Positions 1 through 5,531 of a stretch of DNA of 6,638 bases are shown piece by piece. The notes beneath the pieces are model-generated. The model was not told the DNA's origin and searched no databases. It was given only the letters and a program-made list of their open reading frames with translations. Both the position numbers and the translations under genes were made by a program. How positions within the stretch are numbered: position 1 is the stretch's first letter; each line of letters opens with the position of its first letter. The stretch comes from Bacteroidota bacterium. Lineage in GTDB: Bacteria; Bacteroidota; Bacteroidia; UKL13-3. The stretch lies in the NCBI GenBank assembly GCA_010027395.1, contig RGVD01000146.1, positions 1 through 6,638 on the forward strand. Direction: 5' to 3'.

Positions 1-660
1 ACTAAAGATGCCTTCCGGCAATTCATTTTCTTTTAACACTTTTGCCATTAATTGCTGGCAAGCAATTGCTGATAAGGGCGTTTTTTCAGATGGCTTCCAT
101 ACACAAACATCTCCACAAACAGCTGCCAACATACTATTCCAGCTCCAAACCGCTACAGGGAAATTAAATGCCGAAATAATACCAACAATTCCAATTGGAT
201 GGTATTGCTCATACATCCTATGATTAGGGCGTTCGCTGTGCATAGTCAGGCCATGTAATTGACGACTCAAACCCACAGCAAAATCGCATATGTCAATCAT
301 CTCTTGCACTTCACCCAAACCTTCTTGCAAGCTTTTACCCATTTCATAACTCACTAATTCGCCAAGTGGCTGTTTGTATTCACGTAGTAAGTTTCCATAT
401 TGACGAACGATTTCTCCTCTTTTAGGGGATGGCATTTTACGCCATATTAAAAAAGCTTCTTGCGCTTTTTTAATTACTTCGTTGTATTCTGATTCTGTAG
501 TAAAAGTTACTTTACCGATCAACTTGCCATCTACAGGCGAGAATATTTCTTTGCATTCTGCATTTGCCGATGAGAATTGATTTTGTCCTGTTGAAGTTCC
601 GTGGTTGATGTCTTTTAAGCCCAATTGAGCTATAAAATTAAGACTTGATGTTTGAGACAT
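1..660 (-). CDS. ALDH7-type aldehyde dehydrogenase (aminoadipate-semialdehyde / piperideine-6-carboxylate dehydrogenase), N-terminal part, cut by window edge
   Basis: Reading the minus strand from the ATG at 658-660 gives 220 codons without a stop to the window edge, so the gene is partial at its 3' end; the family is about 500 residues long. The visible part is the NAD-binding half. It contains a conserved segment at about residues 104-136 (SYEMGKSLQEGLGEVQEMID, then ICDFAVGLSRQ), the ERPNHRMYEQYHPIG stretch at 143-157, the FNFP motif at 165-168 with the likely oxyanion-hole Asn166, and WKPSEKTPL at 188-196, whose Lys189 contacts NAD in ALDHs. The catalytic Cys and Glu lie beyond the edge. 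The EMGK-LQEGLGEVQE and SERP-HRM-EQ-HP signatures are those of ALDH7 (antiquitin, bacterial Pcd/AmaB), which oxidises 2-aminoadipate semialdehyde to 2-aminoadipate in lysine breakdown. The family call is firm from remembered motifs; the substrate is inferred from the family. The gene diverges from the next one and no Shine-Dalgarno site is visible. Confidence 0.9.
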   Translation of the reverse strand, partial: MSQTSSLNFIAQLGLKDINHGTSTGQNQFSSANAECKEIFSPVDGKLIGKVTFTTESEYNEVIKKAQEAFLIWRKMPSPKRGEIVRQYGNLLREYKQPLGELVSYEMGKSLQEGLGEVQEMIDICDFAVGLSRQLHGLTMHSERPNHRMYEQYHPIGIVGIISAFNFPVAVWSWNSMLAAVCGDVCVWKPSEKTPLSAIACQQLMAKVLKENELPEGIFS

Positions 661-679
661 ATTGTAGTTTTATGCTTTG

Positions 680-696
680 ATATTTGAGGCAAATAT
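680..696. promoter_or_regulatory. 7-3-7 palindrome between divergent genes, possible operator or paired -7 boxes
   Basis: A perfect inverted repeat, ATATTTG-AGG-CAAATAT, lies 20 bases upstream of the aldehyde dehydrogenase start and about 110 bases upstream of the phosphohydrolase start. Each arm, with one flanking base, is one mismatch from the Bacteroidota -7 consensus TAnnTTTG (GATATTTG on plus, CATATTTG on minus). It could therefore be a repressor site over the promoter or two mirrored -7 elements. No -33 element is well placed on either strand: the nearest TTG/TTTG candidates give gaps of 14 or 24. The repeat is seen; its role is inferred. Confidence 0.35.
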
Positions 697-806
697 GGAA
701 AATCAGCAGGACAATTCTGCATTTTTTGATTTTAATTTATTTCATGTTATTGGTCTGCTTAAAGTTCACATTTTGGTTAGTTAAAAAGTATTCCTATTTT
801 TATACT

Positions 807-1640
807 ATGATTAGATTTTACAATAGCCTACTTTTTCTCCTGCTCGTTAACTTTGCAATGGCTCAAGAAATAAAAGTCATAACCTATAATATTCGTTTAG
901 ATGTCGCTTCTGATGGGCTTAATCAGTGGGGGAAAAGAACAGAATCAGTAAAAGACTTATTGAAAAAAAGTAACCCAGATGTCTTGTGTATTCAAGAAGG
1001 TTTGTTCAATCAAATGAATGATTTACAAAACATGCTTCCTGATTATTTTTATGTGGGGGTAGGAAGAGATGACGGAGATAAAAAGGGTGAATTTTCAGCC
1101 ATTTTTTTTCGCAAAAACAAGTTCGATTTGATTTCTAGCAATACTTTTTGGTTATCGCCCACACCCGAAATTTCAGGAAGCAAAGGTTGGGACGCTGCCA
1201 TAACCAGAATTTGTAGTTATGGCGAGGTAAAGTTAAAGGATTCGGGAAAATCGCTTTTCATATTCAATACCCATTTTGACCATATTGGCGTAAAGGCTAG
1301 AAAAGAAAGCTCCAAATTAATTATTAAAAAAGTAGCTGATATTGCAAAAGACGGGGCTGTAATTCTAACTGGTGATTTCAATTCTGAACCAAGCACCAAA
1401 GCATTTAAAACCATTGTAAAAAATAAGGCTCACCCACTTAAAGACAGCTATATTAAGTCAGACATGCGCGATTGCACTTTTACTGGTTTTGAGGTATTAA
1501 GTGGCATATGTAAACACATTGATTTTATATTCTATGACAATTCATTTGAACAAAAAAGTTATCAAATCATTATAGATAACAATGGCACCTATTACCCTTC
1601 AGATCACCTTCCTGTGGCGTCCGTTTTGCTTTTAAAATAA
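807..1640 (+). CDS. Exported endonuclease/exonuclease/phosphatase-fold hydrolase
   Basis: This is a 277-residue protein with a signal peptide (about residues 1-19, IRFYNSLLFLLLVNFAMA, cleavage likely before Gln20). The rest is a single endonuclease/exonuclease/phosphatase domain, a Mg-dependent fold shared by DNase I, exonuclease III and sphingomyelinases. Visible active-site motifs are TYN (Asn28), IQEG (Glu64), NTHFDH (Asn154, His156), TGDFNSEP (Asp190, Asn192), HIDF (Asp239) and SDHLPV (Asp266, His267). All expected metal-binding and catalytic positions are present. The substrate cannot be read from sequence; secreted Bacteroidota relatives are usually annotated only by family, and a phosphodiesterase or phosphatase acting in the periplasm or outside is the reasonable guess. 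An in-frame ATG at 684 would add 41 hydrophobic residues ahead of the signal peptide. I prefer 807 because it places a canonical signal sequence at the N terminus. The gene stands alone, with no recognisable terminator after it. Confidence 0.9.
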   Translation: MIRFYNSLLFLLLVNFAMAQEIKVITYNIRLDVASDGLNQWGKRTESVKDLLKKSNPDVLCIQEGLFNQMNDLQNMLPDYFYVGVGRDDGDKKGEFSAIFFRKNKFDLISSNTFWLSPTPEISGSKGWDAAITRICSYGEVKLKDSGKSLFIFNTHFDHIGVKARKESSKLIIKKVADIAKDGAVILTGDFNSEPSTKAFKTIVKNKAHPLKDSYIKSDMRDCTFTGFEVLSGICKHIDFIFYDNSFEQKSYQIIIDNNGTYYPSDHLPVASVLLLK

Positions 1641-1757
1641 ACTGCTAAGCCTTGCTTAATCTCAAATATCTTCTCATAATTTATCTCAATAAAGCAGCTA
1701 TTTGAAAAGTTATATCTGCGGGTTTGATGTACTTGGTAATTTTGGTGTGTTATCAGA

Positions 1758-1776
1758 ACCCTACTATAGACCCTAC
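1758..1776. repeat. Two direct copies of ACCCTAC, 12 bases apart, upstream of comA
   Basis: The heptamer ACCCTAC occurs at 1758-1764 and again at 1770-1776, about one helical turn apart and on the same face. It lies some 45-60 bases upstream of the putative comA -7 box, where an activator could bind. GC-rich direct half-sites stand out in this AT-rich gap. Only the repeat is seen; regulatory function is a guess, and two short copies can occur by chance. Confidence 0.2.
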
Positions 1777-1819
1777 GAAATCGCTTTCATTAATCATATT
1801 TCTCTAAAACTATTTTTTT

Positions 1820-1827
1820 TACATTTG
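1820..1827 (+). promoter_or_regulatory. Putative Bacteroidota -7 promoter box for the comA unit
   Basis: TACATTTG matches the Bacteroidota housekeeping -7 consensus TAnnTTTG exactly. The -33 region is poor: TTTC at 1799-1802, with a 17-base gap, is the best candidate. Transcription would begin around 1832-1835. That coincides with the upstream ATG at 1834 and gives a leader of about 30 bases before the ATG at 1864, which argues for the downstream start of comA. Confidence 0.5.
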
Positions 1828-1863
1828 CAGTAAATGGCGAAAGCCAAAATAATATTATATCAA

Positions 1864-2655
1864 ATGAAAGGTTTTAAACTTAAAATGATTCCAGAGAGAA
1901 CTATTAAGCCTCGCCAAAAGGGTCTTACAATGGTAATGGACAAAGGTCTTAGCATTCGTGAAGCCGAAGATATGATTTCTGTTTCGGGGGAGTATATTGA
2001 TATTGTTAAACTTGGATTTGGAACCTCTTTTGTTTCGCCAAACTTAGAGGAGAAAATTAAACTATACCAGCAAAATGATATCATTGTTTATTTTGGCGGT
2101 ACCTTGTTTGAAGCATATGTAGTTAGAAACCAATTTGATGATTATCTAAAAGTATTAGAGAGATATAAATTGACACATGCTGAGGTTTCTGATGGATCGA
2201 TTGAAATGCCTCATGATATTAAGCTTGATTTTATTGACAAATTGAGCAATCATGTGATAGTATTATCGGAAGTGGGAAGCAAGGACGTTGAGAAAATTTT
2301 ACCTCCCTATCAGTGGATTGAGTTGATGCAAACCGAGCTTCAAGCAGGTGCTTGGAAGGTCATTGCCGAGGCGCGAGAAGCTGGAAATGTGGGTGTATAC
2401 AGAAGCAGTGGCGAAGTGCGCGAAGGTTTGGTACAAGAAATTTTAACCCAAATTCCAGAGGAAAAAATTATTTGGGAGGCACCTCAAAAAGCACAACAAA
2501 CCTATTTTATCAAATTGGTTGGGGCCAATGTAAGTCTTGGAAATATTGCTCCTAACGATATCATTCCCATGGAAACACTCAGACTCGGTCTTAGAAGCGA
2601 TACTTTTGGCTTCTTTTTGGGTAAAGGTGTAAAATACATGTCCAAAAAAAAATAG
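1864..2655 (+). CDS. comA: Phosphosulfolactate synthase (ComA family)
   Basis: This 263-residue protein matches the ComA family, a (beta/alpha)8 enzyme that adds sulfite to phosphoenolpyruvate to make (R)-2-phospho-3-sulfolactate. Recognised motifs are PERTIKPRQKGLTMVMDKGLS (9-30), DIVKLGFGTS (46-55), GGTLFEAYVVRNQFDDY (78-94), EVSDGSIE (107-114), SEVGSK (135-140), AGAWKVIAEAREAGNVG (161-177), SSGEVREGLVQEIL (181-194) and WEAPQKAQQ (204-212). Length and motif order are full. A longer frame opens at 1834 (273 residues), but that ATG falls where the preceding promoter box would start transcription, and family members begin close to the PERT motif, so I take 1864. In methanogens the product feeds coenzyme M; coenzyme M is not expected here. 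In Bacteroidota a sulfolactate or cysteate precursor for sulfonolipids is a plausible but unproven use. No ComB phosphatase or ComC dehydrogenase gene is visible nearby. It probably leads an operon with the next two genes. Confidence 0.9.
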   Translation: MKGFKLKMIPERTIKPRQKGLTMVMDKGLSIREAEDMISVSGEYIDIVKLGFGTSFVSPNLEEKIKLYQQNDIIVYFGGTLFEAYVVRNQFDDYLKVLERYKLTHAEVSDGSIEMPHDIKLDFIDKLSNHVIVLSEVGSKDVEKILPPYQWIELMQTELQAGAWKVIAEAREAGNVGVYRSSGEVREGLVQEILTQIPEEKIIWEAPQKAQQTYFIKLVGANVSLGNIAPNDIIPMETLRLGLRSDTFGFFLGKGVKYMSKKK

Positions 2656-2707
2656 TTGAATTTATTAACCTAAACACATCTTACAGATAAATTATCCCAT
2701 AATTACT

Positions 2708-3157
2708 ATGACATTACAAGAACAAATAAATGCAGATATTATCACCGCAATGAAAGCTAAAGATGAAGTTAGTCTTCGTGCCCTAAGGGCTCTAAAATCT
2801 GCACTTTTGCTAGCTTCTTCAGAAGCTGGTGCTAGTGATAAAATTGAAGATGAACAATCTATAAAAATCTTCCAAAAGCTTTCCAAACAAAGAAAAGAAT
2901 CTTATGATATTTTTATGCAAAATGGCCGAACTGAATTAGCTGAAAAAGAAAAAGAAGAAATACAGGTGATTGAAAAATACCTTCCTAAACAATTGGGTGA
3001 AGATGAAATAAAACAAGCCCTTCAGGCCGTTATAACTGAAGCGGGCGCTTCTTCTGCTGCAGATTTTGGAAAAGTAATGCCATTGGCAATGAAAGCATTG
3101 GCAGGGAAAGCGGATGGAAAAATAATTTCAAGCATTTTAAAAGAATTACTTGCATAA
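2708..3157 (+). CDS. yqeY: YqeY / GatB-tail domain protein
   Basis: This 149-residue cytosolic protein has the usual length of the YqeY family, a stand-alone helical protein related to the C-terminal tail domain of the GatB subunit of Asp/Glu-tRNA amidotransferase. Family hallmarks seen are LRALRALKSALL (23-34), the basic helix KLSKQRKESYDIF (57-69), EIQVIEKYLPKQL (84-96) and GKVMPLAMKALAGKADGKIIS (121-141). By analogy with the GatB tail it may bind tRNA, but the function of free YqeY is not established. It starts 52 bases after comA with no promoter or terminator visible between them, and ends 6 bases before the LOG gene, so co-transcription with both is likely. Confidence 0.93.
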   Translation: MTLQEQINADIITAMKAKDEVSLRALRALKSALLLASSEAGASDKIEDEQSIKIFQKLSKQRKESYDIFMQNGRTELAEKEKEEIQVIEKYLPKQLGEDEIKQALQAVITEAGASSAADFGKVMPLAMKALAGKADGKIISSILKELLA

Positions 3158-3163
3158 TTGATT

Positions 3164-3877
3164 ATGGATATATCAGAAGAAGAAAGAATAAAGAAAGCCT
3201 TTCAAAAGAAAGACTGGCCAGAAATAAAAGTATCTGACAGTTGGGCAACCTTTAAAATTATGGCAGAATTTGTTGAAGGCTTTGAAAAGATGAGTAAAAT
3301 TGGGCCTTGCGTTTCTATTTTTGGTTCTGCAAGAACAAAAGCAGATACCAAATATTACGACCTTGCTGTTGAGGTAGCTAAAAAACTCGTAAATGCTGGC
3401 TTTGGTGTAATTACGGGTGGTGGCCCTGGTATTATGGAAGCTGGAAACAAAGGAGCTTTTGAAGCGGGCGGAAAATCAGTGGGTTTAAACATCGAATTGC
3501 CTTTTGAACAGTTTCATAATAGATACATCGATAGAGATAAAAACATCAATTTTGACTACTTCTTTGTTCGTAAGGTAATGTTTGTGAAATATGCACAAGC
3601 ATTTATTGCTATGCCTGGTGGATTTGGAACCTTAGATGAATTGTTTGAGTCATTAACACTTATTCAAACCCACAAAGTAGCTCATTTTCCAGTTGTATTA
3701 ATTGGCAGTGAGTATTGGGGTGGCTTGCTTGATTGGATTAAGAAAACCATGTGTGACCAATACAATAATTTAAATCCAGAGGATGTCGCTCTTATAAAAT
3801 TGGTAGACACTGCCGATGACGCGGTAAATTATATTCTAGATTACTATGCTGATATGAGCATTAGTCCAAATTTCTAA
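3164..3877 (+). CDS. LOG family / TIGR00730 nucleotide phosphoribohydrolase-like protein
   Basis: This 237-residue Rossmann-like protein belongs to the LOG ('lysine decarboxylase-like') family. Characterised members hydrolyse the N-glycosidic bond of cytokinin or purine nucleoside 5'-monophosphates, releasing base and ribose 5-phosphate; they are not lysine decarboxylases. Seen motifs are SIFGSAR (51-57), TGGGPGIMEAGNKGA (84-98), FVRKVMFVK (134-142, likely catalytic Arg136) and the signature PGGFGTLDE (151-159, Glu159 catalytic). A roughly 45-residue helical extension precedes the Rossmann core, as in the longer bacterial members. A TTG at 3158 directly abuts the yqeY stop and is in frame, adding two residues; the ATG at 3164 is the more ordinary choice. 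The 6-base gap to yqeY suggests coupled translation. An intrinsic terminator follows 44 bases after the stop. The true substrate in this organism is unknown, possibly AMP-like monophosphates. Confidence 0.9.
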   Translation: MDISEEERIKKAFQKKDWPEIKVSDSWATFKIMAEFVEGFEKMSKIGPCVSIFGSARTKADTKYYDLAVEVAKKLVNAGFGVITGGGPGIMEAGNKGAFEAGGKSVGLNIELPFEQFHNRYIDRDKNINFDYFFVRKVMFVKYAQAFIAMPGGFGTLDELFESLTLIQTHKVAHFPVVLIGSEYWGGLLDWIKKTMCDQYNNLNPEDVALIKLVDTADDAVNYILDYYADMSISPNF

Positions 3878-3906
3878 AGCCTAATTAATTAGCCCATTTC
3901 AAGCCT

Positions 3907-4013
3907 TTTTAATCTATTCTTATCCTAATTAAATTTTATGATTAGGATTTTTTAGCTTGATTTGCTACGCTCTTCTAGATGATCCATAGGGCATCTCGAA
4001 GAATAGATTAAAA
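3907..4013. repeat. Nested inverted-repeat element in the convergent gap
   Basis: A perfect 15-bp inverted repeat bounds this 107-base stretch (TTTTAATCTATTCTT at 3907-3921 and its complement at 3999-4013). Inside it lie the terminator hairpin, which directly abuts the left arm, and a second hairpin of 10 bp with one mismatch (CTTCTAGATG at 3972-3981 with CATCTCGAAG at 3992-4001, 10-base loop), which shares three bases with the right arm. Folded, it would form a three-way junction. No clear target-site duplication flanks it and it codes for nothing. It could be a REP- or MITE-like repeat, or a structured RNA or DNA element. Structure is seen; identity is unknown. Confidence 0.5.
3922..3953 (+). 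terminator. Intrinsic terminator of the comA-yqeY-LOG unit
   Basis: A perfect 8-bp stem (ATCCTAAT at 3922-3929 pairing with ATTAGGAT at 3941-3948) has an 11-base loop and runs straight into six T residues (3948-3953). The T-run exists only in the plus direction, so the site ends transcription arriving from the LOG gene. Confidence 0.75.
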
Positions 4014-4041
4014 CAAATTTACAATCTGTGTAAATAAAATT

Positions 4042-4069
4042 AATAAGCGATTTGTTAAAGTCGCTTATT
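4042..4069 (-). terminator. Hairpin terminator of pheS, possibly bidirectional
   Basis: AATAAGCGA (4042-4050) pairs perfectly with TCGCTTATT (4061-4069). The stem can extend by three further pairs (one G-T) to leave a 4-base loop. On the minus strand it lies 43 bases past the pheS stop and is followed by the T-rich tract TTATTAATTTTATTT, broken by A residues. On the plus strand it is followed by TTTAT, so it may act both ways. Confidence 0.6.
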
Positions 4070-4112
4070 TTATATCAAATCGCGTAGCGGAAAAATTATT
4101 TTTAATATCGCC

Positions 4113-5132
4113 TTAAAGCTGCGAAAATTGCTTTAAAAAAGACATATCATTATTAAAGTATGTCCTAAGGTCTTTTACATCATATTTTAGCATCGCAATG
4201 CGTTCTATACCCATTCCAAATGCAAACCCTGAATATTCTTCTGAATCAATGCCACAATTTTGTAAAACATTTGGATCAATCATACCACATCCAAGAATCT
4301 CTACCCAACCGGTATATTTACAAACATTACATCCTGCGCCTTTGCATAACAAACAACTAATATCCATCTCTGCTGATGGTTCAGTGAATGGAAAATAACT
4401 AGGTCTAAATCTAACCTTAACATCCTCCCCAAACATTTCTTTTACAAAGTAATACAAGGTTTGTTTTAAATCTGCAAAACTTACTTTTTTATCAATATAA
4501 ATCCCCTCAACCTGATGGAAAAAGCAATTGGCCCTTGCTGAAACTGCTTCATTTCTGTAAACCCTTCCTGGCATAATGGCTCGCAATGGTGGCTTTTGAT
4601 TTTCCATAAGTCGCACTTGAACTGAAGATGTATGGGTTCTAAGCGCAACTTCTTTATCAATAAAAAAGGTATCCTGCATATCCCTTGCAGGGTGATTTTC
4701 TGGAAAATTTAGTGCAGAGAAATTATGCCAATCATCCTCTATTTCTGGCCCCTCGGTTATGGTAAATCCAATTTTATTAAAAATAAAAATAATTTGGTTT
4801 TCAATTAAACTTAACGGATGCCTACCTCCAATATTATGTAATTCAGATGGTAAACTTAAGTCAATTTGTTCCGAGCTTTTATCTTTGGAATTTATTGATT
4901 GAAATAAACTAGAAGCTTCATTATATTTTTCTTGGACATCCTGTTTAACGGCATTCATCAATTTTCCAACGTCCTTTTTTATTTCATTTGGAATACTTTT
5001 AAACTCTTCAAACAAATCATTTAAAATTCCTTTTCGACTCAAATAGGTCAATCTGAATTGTTCCAAATCCTCAGAAGAATTAATTACAGTTTGATTTATT
5101 TTGTTTTGAAGCGCTTCTAATTTTTGTTTCAT
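4113..5132 (-). CDS. pheS: Phenylalanine--tRNA ligase alpha subunit
   Basis: This 339-residue protein is the catalytic alpha subunit of the (alpha-beta)2 class II enzyme that charges tRNA-Phe in the cytosol. The N-terminal 90 residues are the helical coiled-coil arm that contacts tRNA. The catalytic domain shows GRHPLSLIENQI (103-114), HPARDMQDTFF (147-157), LRTHTSSVQVR (164-174), motif 2 with PGRVYRNEAVSARANCFFHQVEG (188-210), FRPSYFPFTEPSAEMDI (242-258) and motif 3 GFAFGMGIERIAML (302-315). A CLLC-x4-CNVC pair (Cys260, 263, 268, 271) followed by GWVEILGCGM is the cysteine cluster found in many bacterial PheS proteins. Length is complete and all signature residues are intact. The partner pheT is not adjacent, since the gene upstream is an unrelated surface protein; separated pheS and pheT genes are, to my knowledge, common in Bacteroidota. 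A GAGGT just before the ATG is too close to serve as a normal ribosome binding site. Confidence 0.97.
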   Translation of the reverse strand: MKQKLEALQNKINQTVINSSEDLEQFRLTYLSRKGILNDLFEEFKSIPNEIKKDVGKLMNAVKQDVQEKYNEASSLFQSINSKDKSSEQIDLSLPSELHNIGGRHPLSLIENQIIFIFNKIGFTITEGPEIEDDWHNFSALNFPENHPARDMQDTFFIDKEVALRTHTSSVQVRLMENQKPPLRAIMPGRVYRNEAVSARANCFFHQVEGIYIDKKVSFADLKQTLYYFVKEMFGEDVKVRFRPSYFPFTEPSAEMDISCLLCKGAGCNVCKYTGWVEILGCGMIDPNVLQNCGIDSEEYSGFAFGMGIERIAMLKYDVKDLRTYFNNDMSFLKQFSQL

Positions 5133-5531
5133 ACCTCAGTCAACTTTGAACGGAACAAATCTAATACATTTTATTTTTAGCTTTCCACCAAACCAATGTA
5201 TTATTAATATTATTTACTTAAAGTTTGTTATTGTTATTGTAGTGTGATTATTAGCAATAAGTTTTTTAGTTTTATGTTTGATTTGTACTTATTAAAATAT
5301 CTCAACATTAATTTACCAACTTAAATGATTATTAGTCTTTATATTGTATCTTAATTAACAACGTGTTAATTGCGACATTCACCCTGTTTTGTTTAAAACT
5401 AATTATGATTTTTCTGTTAAGTAAATGTTAACTAAAATAGGATAAGTCGCACTTTCACACTTACTAACATTACCAAAGCTTTCTTATACTTTTCTATTCA
5501 CATGTATTAACATACTTGTTAGCATCTTTAG
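5133..5531. other. 399-base AT-rich non-coding gap upstream of pheS
   Basis: I see no credible gene, tRNA or classical riboswitch here. Apart from the pheS -7 box the stretch holds a short inverted repeat, AATTAAC-5-GTTAATT (5353-5371), further GTTAA/TTAAC pentamers at 5416, 5427 (as palindromic GTTAAC) and 5507, and a distant inverted pair TGCGAC (5371-5376) / GTCGCA (5446-5451). There is no strong intrinsic terminator after the upstream minus-strand gene. The gap is long for this gene-dense window and could hide a small RNA or an untranslated leader, but nothing in the sequence proves it. Confidence 0.5.
5156..5163 (-). promoter_or_regulatory. Putative -7 promoter box of pheS
   Basis: On the minus strand these bases read TAGATTTG, an exact match to the Bacteroidota -7 consensus TAnnTTTG. 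It is the only such match on that strand in the 399-base gap. Transcription would start near 5150, leaving a leader of about 18 bases. The nearest TTTG for a -33 element (5189-5192) gives a 25-base gap, longer than usual, so the assignment is tentative. Confidence 0.4.

Noticed and set aside
8..223. Plus-strand open frame of 71 codons
   Set aside because: It is antisense to the ALDH7 coding region, whose protein motifs are unmistakable on the minus strand.
1217..1414. Minus-strand open frame of 65 codons
   Set aside because: It lies wholly inside the phosphohydrolase gene, opposite active-site motifs, with no family resemblance.
1646..1658. Hairpin TAAGC-CTT-GCTTA after the phosphohydrolase gene
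   Set aside because: The 5-bp stem is weak and no T-run follows, so it is not a convincing terminator.
1860..2084. Minus-strand open frame of 74 codons
   Set aside because: It is antisense to comA with no recognisable features.
2352..2555. Plus-strand open frame of 67 codons
   Set aside because: It is a shifted frame within comA; its composition (many Trp, Cys, Arg) looks like a wrong-frame translation.
2692..2886. Minus-strand open frame of 64 codons
   Set aside because: It is antisense to yqeY, with no supporting signal.
3881..3892. Palindrome CTAATTAATTAG just after the LOG stop
   Set aside because: It is a low-complexity AT palindrome with no loop or T-run; expected by chance in this composition.
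4198..4398. Plus-strand open frame of 66 codons
   Set aside because: It is antisense to the motif 3 and cysteine-cluster region of pheS.
5234..5267. TTATTG / CAATAA hairpin followed by T residues on the plus strand
   Set aside because: The stem is only 6 A/T-rich pairs with a 15-base loop, and no plus-strand gene precedes it.
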